From JACNIZ01 sp964344765 (lineage in GTDB: Bacteria; Planctomycetota; UBA1135), in assembly GCA_964344765.1 (NCBI GenBank), contig CAYFOM010000001.1, positions 62,001 to 126,000 on the forward strand: DNA of 64,000 bases, given 5' to 3'. Every line of letters begins with the position of its first letter. Within the stretch, counting starts at the first letter, position 1. Below, one piece after another: positions 26,446 to 34,558 of this stretch. The notes under the pieces were generated by a model, which did no database searches, was not told where the DNA came from, and saw only the letters and a program-made list of their open reading frames with translations. The position numbers and the translations under genes were made by a program.

Positions 26446-27645
26446 ATGCAAAAGGACCTCGTCATCGTTGGTGGTGCGCGCACTGCCATGGCTGAGTACG
26501 TCGGAACTCCGGGTTTCGGCCTTTTCAAATCTCTGACTGCCAATGATCTGGGCGCTCACGCCATCCGCGGCGCAATGGAGCGCTCCGGTGTGGCCGCCGA
26601 GCAGATCGACCACGTCGTCATGGGCAACGCGCTGCAAACCAGTGCTTGCGCCATTTATGGTGCGCGTCACGCCAGCTTGAAGGCTGGTTTGGCCGAAACC
26701 GTGCCGGCGGTCACTGTGAACCGGATTTGCGGATCGGGCATCGAGTCGATCGTGTCGGCTTGCCAGAAGATTCTGTGTGGCGACGCTGAAGTAGTCGCCG
26801 CCGGTGGTATGGAAAACATGTCGCAGGCGCCGCACATCATTCGCGGTGGACGCGAAGGCTTCCGTTTGGGCGGTGCGCCGCAGATTGAGGACTACTTGTT
26901 CTCGTCGCTGATGGACCCGTACTGCGGTTTGTTCATGGCGCAAACCGCCGAAAACCTCGCCAAGAAGTACGACGTCAGCCGTGAAGAGCAAGATGAGTAC
27001 GCGTTGCGCAGTCACCAGCTCGGTGCCGCAGCCGTGCAGAACGGTTTGTTCGCCGAGGAAATCGTTCCGGTTACCGTTAAAGCCGGTCGCAAGGAGTTTG
27101 TTGTCGATACCGACGATCACATTAAGCCGGATACTTCGCTGGAAGCGTTGGCGCGTTTGCGTCCTGCATTCGGCAAAGATGGAACCGTGACTGGTGGTAA
27201 CGCCTCGGGAATCGTCGACGGCGGTGCAGCCGTGATCGTCACCACCGCCGAACGCGCCGCTGCCGAAGGTTGGACGGTGCGCGCCCACATCCGTTCGTGG
27301 GCGGTCGCCGGTGTAGCGCCCGACATCATGGGCTTTGGTCCGGTGCCGTCGATGCAAATGGCTGCCGAGAAAGTCGGCATGACGGTTCAGGATATGGACT
27401 ACGTCGAAATTAACGAAGCCTTCTCGGCGCAGTACTTGGCTTGCGAAAAAGCGTTGGAGTTGGATCGCGATAAGGCCAACGTCAACGGTGGCGCGGTCGC
27501 CATCGGTCACCCGCTAGGTGCTACCGGTACGCGCTTGGTATTGACCTTGTACCACCAGTTGGAGCGCGCCAATGCCAAGTACGGCATGGCGTCGGCTTGC
27601 ATCGGTGGCGGTCAGGGCATCGCGATGATGATCGAGCGCCCGTAA
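26446..27645 (+). CDS. Acetyl-CoA acetyltransferase (thiolase)
   Basis: A 399-aa thiolase with VNRICGSGIESI (nucleophile Cys), VAAGGMENMSQAPH, EINEAFSAQYL, NVNGGAVAIGHPLGATGTR and CIGGGQGIAMMIE, all canonical for degradative or biosynthetic acetoacetyl-CoA thiolases. The frame extends 14 codons upstream to 26404, but those residues are basic and unlike the family. The ATG at 26446 (MQKDLVIVGGART) follows an A-rich stretch and is preferred. It is probably transcribed alone and diverges from the methyltransferase. It differs from the 20.7-kb thiolase in its CIGGGQG ending. Confidence 0.96.
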   Translation: MQKDLVIVGGARTAMAEYVGTPGFGLFKSLTANDLGAHAIRGAMERSGVAAEQIDHVVMGNALQTSACAIYGARHASLKAGLAETVPAVTVNRICGSGIESIVSACQKILCGDAEVVAAGGMENMSQAPHIIRGGREGFRLGGAPQIEDYLFSSLMDPYCGLFMAQTAENLAKKYDVSREEQDEYALRSHQLGAAAVQNGLFAEEIVPVTVKAGRKEFVVDTDDHIKPDTSLEALARLRPAFGKDGTVTGGNASGIVDGGAAVIVTTAERAAAEGWTVRAHIRSWAVAGVAPDIMGFGPVPSMQMAAEKVGMTVQDMDYVEINEAFSAQYLACEKALELDRDKANVNGGAVAIGHPLGATGTRLVLTLYHQLERANAKYGMASACIGGGQGIAMMIERP

Positions 27646-27666
27646 TTGGCGGCGCCGAGCAAGGCC

Positions 27667-27691
27667 TCACGCAGCCAGTGCAAAAGCGTGA
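27667..27691. terminator. Weak hairpin between convergent thiolase and Fur-type gene
   Basis: TCACGC (27667-27672) and GCGTGA (27686-27691) pair around a 13-base loop, followed by the A/T-rich TTAAATTTC. It is a weak, possibly bidirectional terminator in the short gap between convergent genes. Confidence 0.3.
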
Positions 27692-28117
27692 TTAAATTTC
27701 GGATGCGCATTCGACCGGCGAGGACGGCGCGCATTCTGCACATGAACCGACAAAGGTGATTTCGCAGTGGCTGAATTGAAAGCCGGCCGGAACTTCGTCG
27801 ACGTGCTTGCGCACGCTATCGTGAATGTTTTTCGCTTCCAACGGGAAGGCTTTTTTGCAGCAGTCACAGAACAAGAAGGTGCTGTGCTGGCGGGTTGTGG
27901 GTTCGTAACGCGTGGCACCGGAGCGCAGTTTGACTTCAGTCAACACACCCTCGGTGACCATCATCTTTAGAGTTCGGTAGACCGTGGCTAGTCCCAGCTC
28001 CGGCACCTCTTTTTGCGCCAGCAGCAGGATTTCGTGCGCGTGCAGCGGCCGTTGCGCTTCTTCAAACGCACGACTGATGGCTTCGCGTTGACGGGTTTTA
28101 CGGAAATGGTTTCCCAT
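27692..28117 (-). CDS. Fur-family transcriptional regulator
   Basis: A 141-aa winged-helix plus dimerisation protein. The N-terminal domain has RKTRQREAISRAFEEAQRPLHAHEIL and the recognition helix region LGLATVYRTLKMMVTEGVL. The C-terminal domain carries the structural zinc Cys residues in CDCC and CAEC pairs and the His residues RQHSTFLFC and FQFSHCE. It could be Fur, PerR or Zur; the sensing residues cannot be assigned by eye. It diverges from a TPMT-type methyltransferase across a repeat-rich 163-180 base gap that probably includes its operator. Confidence 0.92.
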   Translation of the reverse strand: MGNHFRKTRQREAISRAFEEAQRPLHAHEILLLAQKEVPELGLATVYRTLKMMVTEGVLTEVKLRSGATRYEPTTRQHSTFLFCDCCKKAFPLEAKNIHDSVRKHVDEVPAGFQFSHCEITFVGSCAECAPSSPVECASEI

Positions 28118-28160
28118 GGAATAAACGGGGGCTTGGGGCGTTTCGGCGGGGTCGAAACCT

Positions 28161-28212
28161 GTGTGGGAGAAACCACCACACAGAATTCACACTATCAGAA
28201 TTCTGGATTCTG
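28161..28212. promoter_or_regulatory. Repeat-rich divergent control region (possible Fur-type operator)
   Basis: The gap between the Fur-family gene and tpm holds GTGTGG-N9-CCACAC (28161-28181), two direct copies of CAGAATTC 15 bases apart (28181 and 28196), and the inverted repeat CAGAAT-TCTGG-ATTCTG (28196-28212). The A/T-rich palindromic core is the kind of site Fur-family dimers bind, so autoregulation and tpm control are plausible. The sequence AGAATTCTGGATTCT recurs with one change at 38519-38533. Confidence 0.45.
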
Positions 28213-28298
28213 TATAGGGTTGGGGCAAAAAGGTCCAGTGGCTTAGCCGCTTGCAATGAATTAGGATTACGCAACTTAGGTTGGAGACACCCGAATCG

Positions 28299-29009
28299 AT
28301 GAAAGCGGACTTTTGGCATACGCGTTGGAGCGAGCAGCAAATCGGATGGCACCGAAATGTGCTGAACCCGATGCTGGAAAAGTGGTGGGGAAAGATCGGT
28401 ATCGAGCCGAACGCGCCGGTTTTGGTGCCGCTGGCCGGTAAATCGCTGGACCTTCATTGGCTGCATGAACAGAGCCACGCAGTACTTGGAGTAGAACTCA
28501 GCGACATTGCTGTGAATGATTTTTTCGCTGAAGCCGGCTTGACTACGCAAAAGCAATCGATCCCAAACTTTGAATGTTTCACATATGAAAAAATTCAATT
28601 CTTACAGGGAGATCTGTTCGCGCTGAGTCACGGCCACCTGACGGCCCTGCCTAAGGAATCGGATTTGTGGGCGTGGTACGACCGCGCCGCTTTGGTTGCT
28701 TTGCCGCCGGAACTGCGCGTGCGTTACATGCAGCATTTGGCTGAGTTGCTGCCCACGGGTGCCGTTGGGTTGTTGCTGAGTTTTGAGTATCCGCAGCATG
28801 AAAATGCTGGCCCGCCGTTTTCAGTGGAGGAGGACGAGGTCATTGAGTTGTGCCGCGGGCGCTTTGATTGCCGCTTGTTGGAGCGTGAAATGTTGCTGGA
28901 TCCGGCCAATCCACCTACGGCCGAGGAATTGGCGGTCAAGCCTAACCGATATGTGGAAAAGGGTTTAACGCGGGCATCCGAATCGGTCTACCGATTGCAA
29001 CGTCTTTAA
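28299..29009 (+). CDS. tpm: Thiopurine S-methyltransferase family protein
   Basis: A 236-aa SAM-dependent methyltransferase of the TPMT family. Bacterial members detoxify selenium, tellurium or thiol compounds. Seen: FWHTRWSEQQIGWHR, the family start motif, VLVPLAGKSLDLHWL (SAM motif), VLGVELSDIAV, LWAWYDRAALVALPPELR and LLLSFEYPQ. The ATG at 28299 (MKADFWH) is preferred over 28281 because it aligns with E. coli Tpm. Bacterial TPMTs can methylate selenium species, which is interesting beside a candidate selenoprotein 3 kb away. TAGGAT at 28262-28267 is a likely -10 box. Confidence 0.93.
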   Translation: MKADFWHTRWSEQQIGWHRNVLNPMLEKWWGKIGIEPNAPVLVPLAGKSLDLHWLHEQSHAVLGVELSDIAVNDFFAEAGLTTQKQSIPNFECFTYEKIQFLQGDLFALSHGHLTALPKESDLWAWYDRAALVALPPELRVRYMQHLAELLPTGAVGLLLSFEYPQHENAGPPFSVEEDEVIELCRGRFDCRLLEREMLLDPANPPTAEELAVKPNRYVEKGLTRASESVYRLQRL

Positions 29010-29059
29010 ACTGCGGCAGCAGCATCGGTGGTCGACACGGTTTCGCCGCTGCGCGCCGC

Positions 29060-29065
29060 TATAAT
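29060..29065 (+). promoter_or_regulatory. TATAAT -10 box for the aconitase-family gene
   Basis: A perfect TATAAT in the context CCGCTATAATCTGG, 84 bases before the ATG at 29149. TCGACA at 29032-29037 resembles a -35 box but is 22 bases away, too far for a normal promoter. Confidence 0.5.
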
Positions 29066-29099
29066 CTGGACTCACTGCCGCAGATCCTTTCTGCCCGAC

Positions 29100-29137
29100 G
29101 CCCGCCGCTCCGTTTCGGTCCGGCGGGCTGAGTTTTT
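29100..29137 (+). promoter_or_regulatory. Terminator-like hairpin in the leader, just before the ribosome site
   Basis: GCCCGCCG (29100-29107) pairs perfectly with CGGCGGGC (29121-29128) around a 13-base loop. TGAGTTTTT follows, then at once the AGGAGC ribosome site (29138-29143). The hairpin plus U-run looks like an intrinsic terminator placed between promoter and gene, so it could act as an attenuator or occlude the ribosome site. Confidence 0.55.
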
Positions 29138-29148
29138 AGGAGCAAACC

Positions 29149-31134
29149 ATGACCCAGGCCTGGCCCCCGTCGCAAATCCGCTTGTCGGCCGACAAGCGCG
29201 TGCTGTTTTTGACCAAAGATTTGGAGCTGATTCGCAAGCAGCTCTACGAAGGCTTGGACCTGCGCATGGAGGATTTGTCGGTCGATGACTTGCTCGACGA
29301 CATCAACACCGACGTGATGACTCCGGCATGGGTGTGCTTCCGCCACCGCCCCGAGGATATCGCGCTGGATGCATACGCCGGCTTGGTCGACGAAGACGGC
29401 AAGCGTGTGTTTGATACGCGTGCGTTGATGGACGGAAACTTTGAAGCCATCGTTTGCGGCTATCGCAAAGGCACCGGTTCCAGTCGTGAAACCGCGCCGC
29501 AGTGCGAGCGTTGGAGCGGCATTCGTTACGTTTTTGCAGCAAGCTTTGCGCCGATTCACGAACGCAACAACATCAACCTTGGTCAGTTGATGGGCGATCA
29601 CGCGATGCTGATGCGTTTGCAAAACGGCGATGCGGTTTCGTTGGATGAGTTCACCGAGCGCTACGACCCAGTGACCAAGTTGATCTTGGAGTGCGGCGGT
29701 TTGTTCCCGTTCTCGAACAAGGTCGCCGACGGTGAGATCCAATTGCCGGCCAACCAAACCGGCGAGCGGCCAATGACGATGGCGGAAAAAATGATTGCCG
29801 CCAAGATGTTGAACCCAGGCGCCGACGGCAATTTTGTTGCAGCCGACGACGCGGTATTGGCCAAGGTAGACGGTGGATTCAGCCACGAATTCACCACCGC
29901 GCAGGTGCACACCTTCCTCGCCGAGGAATATGGTGCCGATTACCAAGTGCAAAATCCGGAGAAGCTGGCGATCTTTGAAGATCACTTGCTTTACGCCGAC
30001 GGCGTGGCGCGCTTTGCTCCGTTCATCGAGCAGATTCAAACGCTGCGCGATTTGCAAACCGAGTTCCAGCAGCACACCGGCGTACGCGATTATTCGGCGC
30101 AGGATGGCGTCAGCCCGGGGATTTGCCACCAGGTGGCGCGCGAGGAGTTCATTGATCCCGGTGATTTCATTCAGGCGACGGATAGCCACACTTGCATGGG
30201 CGGAGGTTCCAACGCGCTGACTTACGGCGTGGGGGCAACCGAATATGCGGCGTTGATTTACTCGGGCTTCACCTTCGTGAAAGTGCCGGAGAGTATTCGC
30301 TTTGAATTGCACGGTGAGTTGGCCGCAGGCTGTACCGCGAAGGACGTGATCCTGCACATCCTCGACACCTTCGCCAAGCGCGAAGACACGCTAAACCGTT
30401 CGATGGAATTTGGTGGTCCAGGATTGACGTCGTTGTCGATCGATGAGCGCGCAACCTTGTGCAACATGGCGACCGAATGCACCGCGCGCACCGGCATTTG
30501 CGAGGGTGACGAGAAGTTGGCCGCGTGGTTGGCTGAGCGTCGTCCGGAGATGAGCGCTGCTCAAATCCAAGCCGGCTTTATTCACGCTGATGAAGGTGCG
30601 GATTACGCCGGTGGTGTGCACCGCCTCAACCTCGACGAAATCCAACCAATGGTGGCCACGCCCGGCGACCCGACTTACGGCGCCAACATCGACGAGCTCG
30701 ACGAGGTTGCCATCGACATCGCGTACGGCGGATCGTGCACCGCCGGCAAGATCGACGACTTCCATTACTACGCCGAAGTCTGCCAAGCTGCGGTCGACGC
30801 CGGTTTGAAAGTTGCCGATGGCGTCGAGTTTTACATTCAGTACGGTTCCAAGTCGGTGCAGGAATACGCGTTGTCCCAAGGCTGGGATCAGCTGTTCGAG
30901 CAAGCCGGCGTCAAATTGATTCCGCCCGGCTGCGGCGCGTGCATTGGTTGCGGTCCGGGTGTTTCTGAAACCGCCGAGCAGGTGTCGGTGTCGGCGATCA
31001 ACCGTAACTTCGCCGGTCGTTCTGGACCAGGCAGCTTGTACCTCGCCAGCCCGCTGACGGTGGCAGCCAGTGCATTCACCGGCCGCATCACCGCCTATCG
31101 CGAGGGCATGTTCGTCGCCGAAGCCGTCCGCTAA
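29149..31134 (+). CDS. Aconitase/isopropylmalate-dehydratase-type hydro-lyase, swivel domain first
   Basis: A 661-aa fused hydro-lyase. Residues about 40-175 resemble the small (swivel) subunit: DDINTDVMTPAW and GTGSSRETAP match the LeuD motifs DNIDTD and GSSREHAP. Residues about 200-655 are the large [4Fe-4S] part: RPMTMAEKMIA, ATDSHTCMGGGSN, GSCTAGKIDD and PPGCGACIGCGPG, which supply the three cluster Cys residues. The swivel-first order is that of AcnB, but the N-terminal HEAT domain of AcnB is missing and the length is short. The substrate (citrate, isopropylmalate or homocitrate type) is not readable. An isopropylmalate/isocitrate dehydrogenase relative lies 7.4 kb downstream. A strong AGGAGC ribosome site supports the start. 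Confidence 0.9.
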   Translation: MTQAWPPSQIRLSADKRVLFLTKDLELIRKQLYEGLDLRMEDLSVDDLLDDINTDVMTPAWVCFRHRPEDIALDAYAGLVDEDGKRVFDTRALMDGNFEAIVCGYRKGTGSSRETAPQCERWSGIRYVFAASFAPIHERNNINLGQLMGDHAMLMRLQNGDAVSLDEFTERYDPVTKLILECGGLFPFSNKVADGEIQLPANQTGERPMTMAEKMIAAKMLNPGADGNFVAADDAVLAKVDGGFSHEFTTAQVHTFLAEEYGADYQVQNPEKLAIFEDHLLYADGVARFAPFIEQIQTLRDLQTEFQQHTGVRDYSAQDGVSPGICHQVAREEFIDPGDFIQATDSHTCMGGGSNALTYGVGATEYAALIYSGFTFVKVPESIRFELHGELAAGCTAKDVILHILDTFAKREDTLNRSMEFGGPGLTSLSIDERATLCNMATECTARTGICEGDEKLAAWLAERRPEMSAAQIQAGFIHADEGADYAGGVHRLNLDEIQPMVATPGDPTYGANIDELDEVAIDIAYGGSCTAGKIDDFHYYAEVCQAAVDAGLKVADGVEFYIQYGSKSVQEYALSQGWDQLFEQAGVKLIPPGCGACIGCGPGVSETAEQVSVSAINRNFAGRSGPGSLYLASPLTVAASAFTGRITAYREGMFVAEAVR

Positions 31135-31148
31135 TCCCGACGGCTTCG
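31119..31148. terminator. Hairpin between convergent aconitase-family and sulfatase genes
   Basis: CGAAGCCGTC (31119-31128) pairs perfectly with GACGGCTTCG (31139-31148) around a 10-base loop that contains the stop codon of the plus-strand gene. There is no U-run. The 10-bp stem in a 24-base gap between convergent genes suggests a bidirectional 3' end or transcript-protecting structure. Confidence 0.5.
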
Positions 31149-31158
31149 AACGCTGCGG

Positions 31159-33732
31159 CTAGTCAATACCGACGTCTTCCATCATGTAGATGGCAAACGA
31201 AGCCAGCCAGTGCTCACCTTCGTAGTGCCCACTGAAGACGTAATCCAGCCCCGCCATGCTGTGCTGCTGCGCGACTTGATTGAGCCTGTTGCGCCGCGGA
31301 TCGCCGTCGGGCAATGCCGATGCCACACCGCGCATGCACCACGCGCGAACCAAATTCAATCCGGCTAGGTGCACCAACTTGCCGTCGGTCGGGTCACTGA
31401 CTTTGACCGGCTTAGCTAGGTTGCCCAAGCCGTTTTGATTGAGTTTGGGCACGAATTGGTTCAGCCATGCGTGGAACTCTTCGGCCGGCAAGACGCGACG
31501 CATCAAATCGGCCTCGAGCAAACACGGCGTGAAGAAGTCGTGGCCGGAGGGTTCGTATTGAACCGGGTAGTTCTTGTCTTCGAGGTAATAAGTGCGAGCG
31601 CGTTCAAGGATCAACTGCTCAAACTCCTGATCGCCGATACCGCGCGCGTAATCCAAGAACTGGCCCAATGCCCAAGCAGTGTTGGCGTGTTCGCCGACGC
31701 GAATCGGCCACGTCAGCTTCGGTAGGTAAGCCTTGCTTAACTCCACCAAGCGATCTTCCAACGGCCGCAAGTTGCGCGCCCATTCCTGACCTTGCGGGTC
31801 ATCCCAAGTGCGCAATTCCAATGCCAACCGCAGCAGCCACGCCCAACCGTACGTGCGTTCAAAGCTTTGGTTATGCGGCGCGTCGAAATAAGCCGTTTCG
31901 GCTTTCATGATTTCGGCAGTGAAGTGCTTCGCCAAAGTTTCGCGGGTGTGCGCTGCAATCGACGCATCGGGGTATTCCTTCAACAACTTGACCAACATCC
32001 AATGGCCGTGCACGGCGGAGTGCCAGTCAAACGAACCGTAAAAAGCCGGATGCATCTCACGAGGCGAACGAAGGTCTTGCGGCCCCGATAACACCGGACC
32101 CGGTTTGTTCGGGTACTCGCGAACGATGCCGTCCAATGCCAACTCAGCAAACGCGGTCACCTGCGCATCGGTCATCTTTTCGCCCGGTGACGGCTGGTCG
32201 TACAGCTTCATCGGGAAGGTGGTGTTCTGCACGCGATCGTTACGGAAGATGTGGCGCACGCGTGCGATCACTTCGGGATGATCGGCGGCAACATCGGTGC
32301 TTTCCGTCGGATCAATGGACAAATCAAACAGCATGATCGGCGAACCACCCTTGTGAATGCGCTGCTGCACCGCTTTCCACTTGCCCATCAGCACCGCTTT
32401 CTGACCGCCGTATCCAGAGAATTCCCAGGTCAAATACTCATGACCGCTTTGGTCCTTGCGGTTCAACAATTCCGGCAAAAACGAAATGCCGTCATGTCCA
32501 TCCGGAGCAATTGCACCGCTGACGTCCGCCAAGGTCGGCATCACATCCTGGAAAGCACTGACATGATTCGACGTACTTCCGGCTTCGACGCGACCGGACC
32601 AACGCGCAATCATCGGCACGCGCAATCCACCTTCAAACACGCTGCCCTTGCGTCCGCGCAAACCACCAGACGAGTTGAAAAAATTCGTATCCACCCCGCC
32701 GACGTCATGCGTGGGTCCATTATCCGACGTGAAGATCACCAACGTGTTGTCATCCAACCCCAACTCCTGAACCAACGCCATCACGTTGCCGACGTGATCA
32801 TCCAAATCGCTAATCATCGCCGCATAACCGGCGCGCGGGCGCGGGTGGGGGGTGTAGCCGCGAGTGCCCAAATAAACCTTGTCATCCCATTCCTCGGGGT
32901 ATTGATCCACCCATTCCTGCGGCGGTTGCATGGCCAAATGCGGCTCTACAAACGGCAAGTACAAGAAGAAGGGTTCGCCGGTTTGCTGATACCGCGCTCC
33001 CTGCTCGCGCAAGAAACCTTCAGCGGCAACCATCATCTTGTCCGGCGCATAATCCTCGCCGTAAAAACGCGAATAATCCTGCGGCTCTTCCATCAAACGC
33101 GCATGACCGGGAACCTTGTCATTGCGCAACAAATCCTTCTCTTTGTTGTGCCACAAATGCCCCGGGTAATAAGTGTGGGCCTCGCGCTGGCAGTTATAGC
33201 CGTAAAACAAATCAAAGCCTTGATCGTTCGGATCCCCGCTCGATCCGACCGGACCCAATCCCCATTTCCCCATCGCGCCGCTGACGTAACCGCGCGTCTT
33301 CAACATCTCCGGAAGGGTCACCGCTTCGGCAGTAATCGGCCACTGCCCTTCGGGCTTGACCTCCTTGTTACCGCGGATTTCCGCATTCGCCAAATGGCGT
33401 CCGGTCAGCAAGACGCAACGTGCCGGTGCACAAACCGGTGCACCCGAATAAAAACGCGTAAAGCGCATGCCTTCGGCGGCCAGCTGATCCAAATGCGGCG
33501 TGCGGATTTTGGTTTGGCCGTAGCTGCCCAATTCGCCGTAGCCGAGGTCGTCGGCCATCATCAAGATGATGTTGGGTCGATCGGTGCGCTCTTTTTGCGC
33601 CAGCGCCAAGTCGGGGGCGGCGGCTGCGGCACAAACGACGGCGGCGTCGGCTGCAGGGGCAGAGGCGGCGGGAGAAGTTGCTGCGCCGAGCAGCAGAACA
33701 GTGCAAAGGTGGAGGAGGGGAAGCAGTTGCAT
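31159..33732 (-). CDS. Secreted sulfatase fused to a DUF2891 domain
   Basis: An 857-aa protein. Residues 1-about 40 are a hydrophobic, Ala-rich signal region. Residues about 52-530 are a formylglycine sulfatase: metal motif MADDLGYGE, CAPAR (101-105) with Cys101 as the formylglycine site, TGRH, GKWGLG and TSDNGP. Residues about 555-857 match the DUF2891 family: HPAFYGSFDWHSAVHGHW, TYGWAWLLRLALELRTW, WPIRVGEHANTAWALGQFLD, EPSGHDF, HLAGLNLVRAWCMRG and GEHWLASFAIYM. DUF2891 looks like an all-helical glycan-associated domain of unknown role. It lies 2 bases after the SDR gene. The target is presumably a sulfated polysaccharide outside the cytoplasm. Confidence 0.93.
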   Translation of the reverse strand: MQLLPLLHLCTVLLLGAATSPAASAPAADAAVVCAAAAAPDLALAQKERTDRPNIILMMADDLGYGELGSYGQTKIRTPHLDQLAAEGMRFTRFYSGAPVCAPARCVLLTGRHLANAEIRGNKEVKPEGQWPITAEAVTLPEMLKTRGYVSGAMGKWGLGPVGSSGDPNDQGFDLFYGYNCQREAHTYYPGHLWHNKEKDLLRNDKVPGHARLMEEPQDYSRFYGEDYAPDKMMVAAEGFLREQGARYQQTGEPFFLYLPFVEPHLAMQPPQEWVDQYPEEWDDKVYLGTRGYTPHPRPRAGYAAMISDLDDHVGNVMALVQELGLDDNTLVIFTSDNGPTHDVGGVDTNFFNSSGGLRGRKGSVFEGGLRVPMIARWSGRVEAGSTSNHVSAFQDVMPTLADVSGAIAPDGHDGISFLPELLNRKDQSGHEYLTWEFSGYGGQKAVLMGKWKAVQQRIHKGGSPIMLFDLSIDPTESTDVAADHPEVIARVRHIFRNDRVQNTTFPMKLYDQPSPGEKMTDAQVTAFAELALDGIVREYPNKPGPVLSGPQDLRSPREMHPAFYGSFDWHSAVHGHWMLVKLLKEYPDASIAAHTRETLAKHFTAEIMKAETAYFDAPHNQSFERTYGWAWLLRLALELRTWDDPQGQEWARNLRPLEDRLVELSKAYLPKLTWPIRVGEHANTAWALGQFLDYARGIGDQEFEQLILERARTYYLEDKNYPVQYEPSGHDFFTPCLLEADLMRRVLPAEEFHAWLNQFVPKLNQNGLGNLAKPVKVSDPTDGKLVHLAGLNLVRAWCMRGVASALPDGDPRRNRLNQVAQQHSMAGLDYVFSGHYEGEHWLASFAIYMMEDVGID

Positions 33733-33734
33733 GG

Positions 33735-34454
33735 TTACCAGGGGAGTTCGGTGCCGGACCAGTCGACGAAGCGGCCGCTGGTTTCCATCGTTAGTTGATC
33801 GATTTGCTCCATCATGCCATCGATGGATTCGGGGATTTCGAGCGGTGCATTCGGACCGCCCATGTCAGTGCGCACCCAACCTGGATGCAGCAACAATACG
33901 CTGATGTTCTCCGGCGCCAAATCCAGCGCCAAACTGCGGCCGGCGGCATTGAGGCCGGCTTTGGCGGATCGGTAAAAGTAGCCGGCACCGGATTGATTGT
34001 CGGCGATCGAACCAACGCGGCTGGTGAGCAGCGCGATCTTGGGTTGATCGGCCGCGCGAATCCGCGGCAGCAGCGTTTGCACGCACATCAACGGTGCGAC
34101 GGTGTCGACCCACAACACCTCTTTCCAAGTGTCTTCGTCCATCGAGTCGACCAGCACTTGCGATGGGCCATAAATCCCGGCGTTGTGAATCAGCAGATCA
34201 ATGCTGTCCACATTCAGTTGCTCGCCAATCCTCGCGCGCGAGTCGGCACAAGCCACCTCCAGCGGATAAATATTGAGCGAGCCTTCGCCGCAACCCTCTG
34301 CAGCGGGTGCGTCGGCAGCGGACAGACTGCGCAGTTCGTCGCAGGAATCCGGATTGCGCACCGTGGCGTGCAAGTCGTAACCGGTTTGCAGGAGGTGGCG
34401 GGCAAATCCTAAGCCCAGGCCGCGGTTGGCACCGATGAGGACGGCATTTGGCAT
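33735..34454 (-). CDS. Short-chain dehydrogenase/reductase
   Basis: A 239-aa SDR: NAD(P)-binding LIGANRGLGLGFARHLL at the N-terminus, LLIHNAGIYG (NNAG-type motif), and the active site YFYRSAKAGLNAA, with Tyr-x3-Lys and an upstream Ser in LTSRVGS. It ends HPGWVRTDMGGPNAPL, typical of the C-factor/sniffer-like subgroup. The frame is open upstream to 34763, but the first 103 residues are Cys/Ser/Arg-rich and non-family. The ATG at 34454 (MPNAVLIGANRG) is clearly right. It is cotranscribed with the sulfatase (2-base gap) and diverges from a VOC gene. Confidence 0.93.
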   Translation of the reverse strand: MPNAVLIGANRGLGLGFARHLLQTGYDLHATVRNPDSCDELRSLSAADAPAAEGCGEGSLNIYPLEVACADSRARIGEQLNVDSIDLLIHNAGIYGPSQVLVDSMDEDTWKEVLWVDTVAPLMCVQTLLPRIRAADQPKIALLTSRVGSIADNQSGAGYFYRSAKAGLNAAGRSLALDLAPENISVLLLHPGWVRTDMGGPNAPLEIPESIDGMMEQIDQLTMETSGRFVDWSGTELPW

Positions 34455-34558
34455 GCTGCGAGCATATCGGAGCCGTCGGCCGGCGTCAGTGGGGTGGTGG
34501 CGATGGTTGCTAGGATGGCTGGACGCCGATTTGGCGCAAAACCCCGATCCCCTCAACG

